Below, one piece after another: positions 6,724 through 7,233 of a DNA stretch of 7,233 nucleotides (the stretch's first letter is position 1; the number at the start of each line of letters is the position of its first letter). A program made the translations under genes and the position numbers. Source of the stretch: Nocardioidaceae bacterium (GTDB lineage Bacteria; Actinomycetota; Actinomycetes; Propionibacteriales; Nocardioidaceae); contig JACCSH010000063.1 in assembly GCA_013813125.1 (NCBI GenBank), forward strand, positions 1-7,233. Reading direction: 5' to 3'. The notes below the pieces were generated by a model that was given only the letters and a program-made list of their open reading frames with translations, did no database searches and was not told where the DNA came from.

Positions 6724-6891
6724 TTAGGTGGTGACCCCGCTGAGGGCCACCTCCAGTGCCTTCGCCTCTTCAGCGTTGAGTTCGACAACGAGTCTCCCGC
6801 CACCTTCAAGCGGCACTCGCATCACGAGTCCACGACCCTCTTTTGTGACTTCCAGCGGACCGTCGCCGGTTCGCGGCTTCATCGCCGCCAT
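6724..6891 (-). CDS. DUF3117 small conserved actinobacterial protein
   Basis: This complete 55-residue gene begins MAAMKPRTGDGPLEVTKEGR and continues with LVMRVPLEGGGRLVVEL and a C-terminal helix NAEEAKALEVALSGV. It matches from memory, almost residue for residue, the DUF3117 family typified by M. tuberculosis Rv1211, in length as well. The start is ATG at 6891; AGGTG lies 6 bases upstream and AAGGG a little further. An ATG 3 codons downstream is possible, but the conserved MAAMKPR opening favours the first. The stop is TAA at 6724-6726. The function is not established. The M. tuberculosis member has been described as calmodulin-like, but I see no EF-hand loop here. It is divergent from the PaaX-like gene and upstream of pepA on the same strand, with an inverted repeat between. 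Confidence 0.93.
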   Translation of the reverse strand: MAAMKPRTGDGPLEVTKEGRGLVMRVPLEGGGRLVVELNAEEAKALEVALSGVTT

Positions 6892-6947
6892 TGAGTGCAC
6901 CTACCCTTCATCATGAGCGCCGTGACTCCACCCCTTCGCGGGTCGAG

Positions 6948-7002
6948 ACGCCGGTGGCACATCAGTTGCCTTTGTCCATTATCGCATTCCACCGACCGGC
7001 GT
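6948..7002. repeat. 8-bp inverted repeat flanking the divergent DUF3117/PaaX promoter region
   Basis: ACGCCGGT at 6948-6955 and its exact reverse complement ACCGGCGT at 6995-7002 are 39 bases apart. They bracket the candidate DUF3117 -10 box at 6978-6983, and the right arm ends 16 bases before the PaaX-like start. This is a possible operator for the adjacent regulator. In GC-rich DNA an 8-base match may also arise by chance. Confidence 0.35.
6978..6986 (-). promoter_or_regulatory. Candidate extended -10 promoter of the DUF3117 gene
   Basis: On the minus strand TGCGATAAT is an extended -10 (TGn plus GATAAT, one base from TATAAT), unusual in this GC-rich sequence. The only -35-like element, TTGCCG, is 20 bases upstream, which is too far, so the TGn would carry recognition. 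Transcription would start near 6971, leaving a leader of about 80 bases. Confidence 0.45.
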
Positions 7003-7018
7003 GCGGCAAACTGGCGCT

Positions 7019-7233
7019 GTGAACGCCCGATCTGCGCTGTTCGACGTGTACGGCGATCACCTCCGAGATCGCGACGGCGTAGCCCCCGTCGCCGCACTGG
7101 TCCAACTGATGGCCCCGTTGGGGATTGCTGCACCCGCTGTCCGGACTGCCATCTCTCGGATGGTGCGCCAAGATTGGTTGGAACCGGTTCGCCTCCGAAG
7201 CGGTGCCGCGTATCGCCTCACGCCGAAGGCGCA
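7019..7233 (+). CDS. PaaX-family transcriptional regulator, N-terminal fragment (runs off the window)
   Basis: From the GTG at 7019, 71 complete codons run to the window edge. They begin MNARSALFDVYGDHLRDRDG and include PLGIAAPAVRTAISRMVRQDWLEPVRL, ending AYRLTPKA. This is the PaaX-like N-terminal winged-helix domain: a helix-turn-helix with recognition helix APAVRTAISRMV at about residues 38-49, then a wing (residues 57-69). The founding member represses phenylacetate degradation by sensing phenylacetyl-CoA. Whether that ligand applies here cannot be told, because the C-terminal part is missing. No clear Shine-Dalgarno is visible. CAAACT (7007-7012), a weak -10-like box 6 bases before the GTG, would give a leaderless mRNA. 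The gene is divergent from the DUF3117 gene across a 127-base gap. The truncation is caused by the window boundary, not a mutation. Confidence 0.88.
   Translation, partial: MNARSALFDVYGDHLRDRDGVAPVAALVQLMAPLGIAAPAVRTAISRMVRQDWLEPVRLRSGAAYRLTPKA

Overview
The window is high-GC DNA from an actinobacterium (Actinomycetota). The evidence is GTG starts, probable leaderless genes, a DUF3117 protein, and a gene order matching the sigE locus of Mycobacterium tuberculosis (O-methyltransferase / sigE / rseA / htrA, where tatB follows). A PaaX-type regulator next to DUF3117 and an M17 aminopeptidase would fit a Nocardioides-like or other Propionibacteriales genome. That placement is a guess.

Layout, left to right. 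(1) Positions 10-3716, minus strand: an envelope-stress cassette transcribed right to left. It holds an ECF sigma factor (SigE type), an unusually long membrane anti-sigma factor, and a membrane-anchored HtrA/DegP-type serine protease with a PDZ domain. The sigma and anti-sigma genes overlap by 4 bases (ATGA). (2) 3840-4502, plus: a class I SAM-dependent O-methyltransferase, divergent from sigE, with both promoters in the 123-base gap. (3) 4531-5091, minus: a GNAT acetyltransferase, convergent with the methyltransferase. (4) 5118-6680, minus: a leucyl aminopeptidase (M17), start uncertain. (5) 6724-6891, minus: a 55-residue DUF3117 protein. (6) 7019 to the right edge, plus: the N-terminus of a PaaX-family regulator, divergent from the DUF3117 gene.

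The most notable feature is the anti-sigma factor at 1603-3114. It joins an RseA-like cytoplasmic zinc-binding anti-sigma domain and one membrane span to a complete extracytoplasmic RseB/MucB-like part with both RseB domains. In gamma-proteobacteria RseA and RseB are separate proteins, and mycobacterial RseA is short. With htrA beside it, sensor, inhibitor, sigma factor and candidate protease are encoded by three consecutive genes. A good ECF-type promoter (GGGAAG-N17-CGTTG) precedes sigE and suggests autoregulation.

No mobile element, CRISPR array, tRNA or rRNA gene is visible. The window is mostly conserved actinobacterial chromosome. The novelty lies in domain architecture and small regulatory elements rather than in a whole new system.
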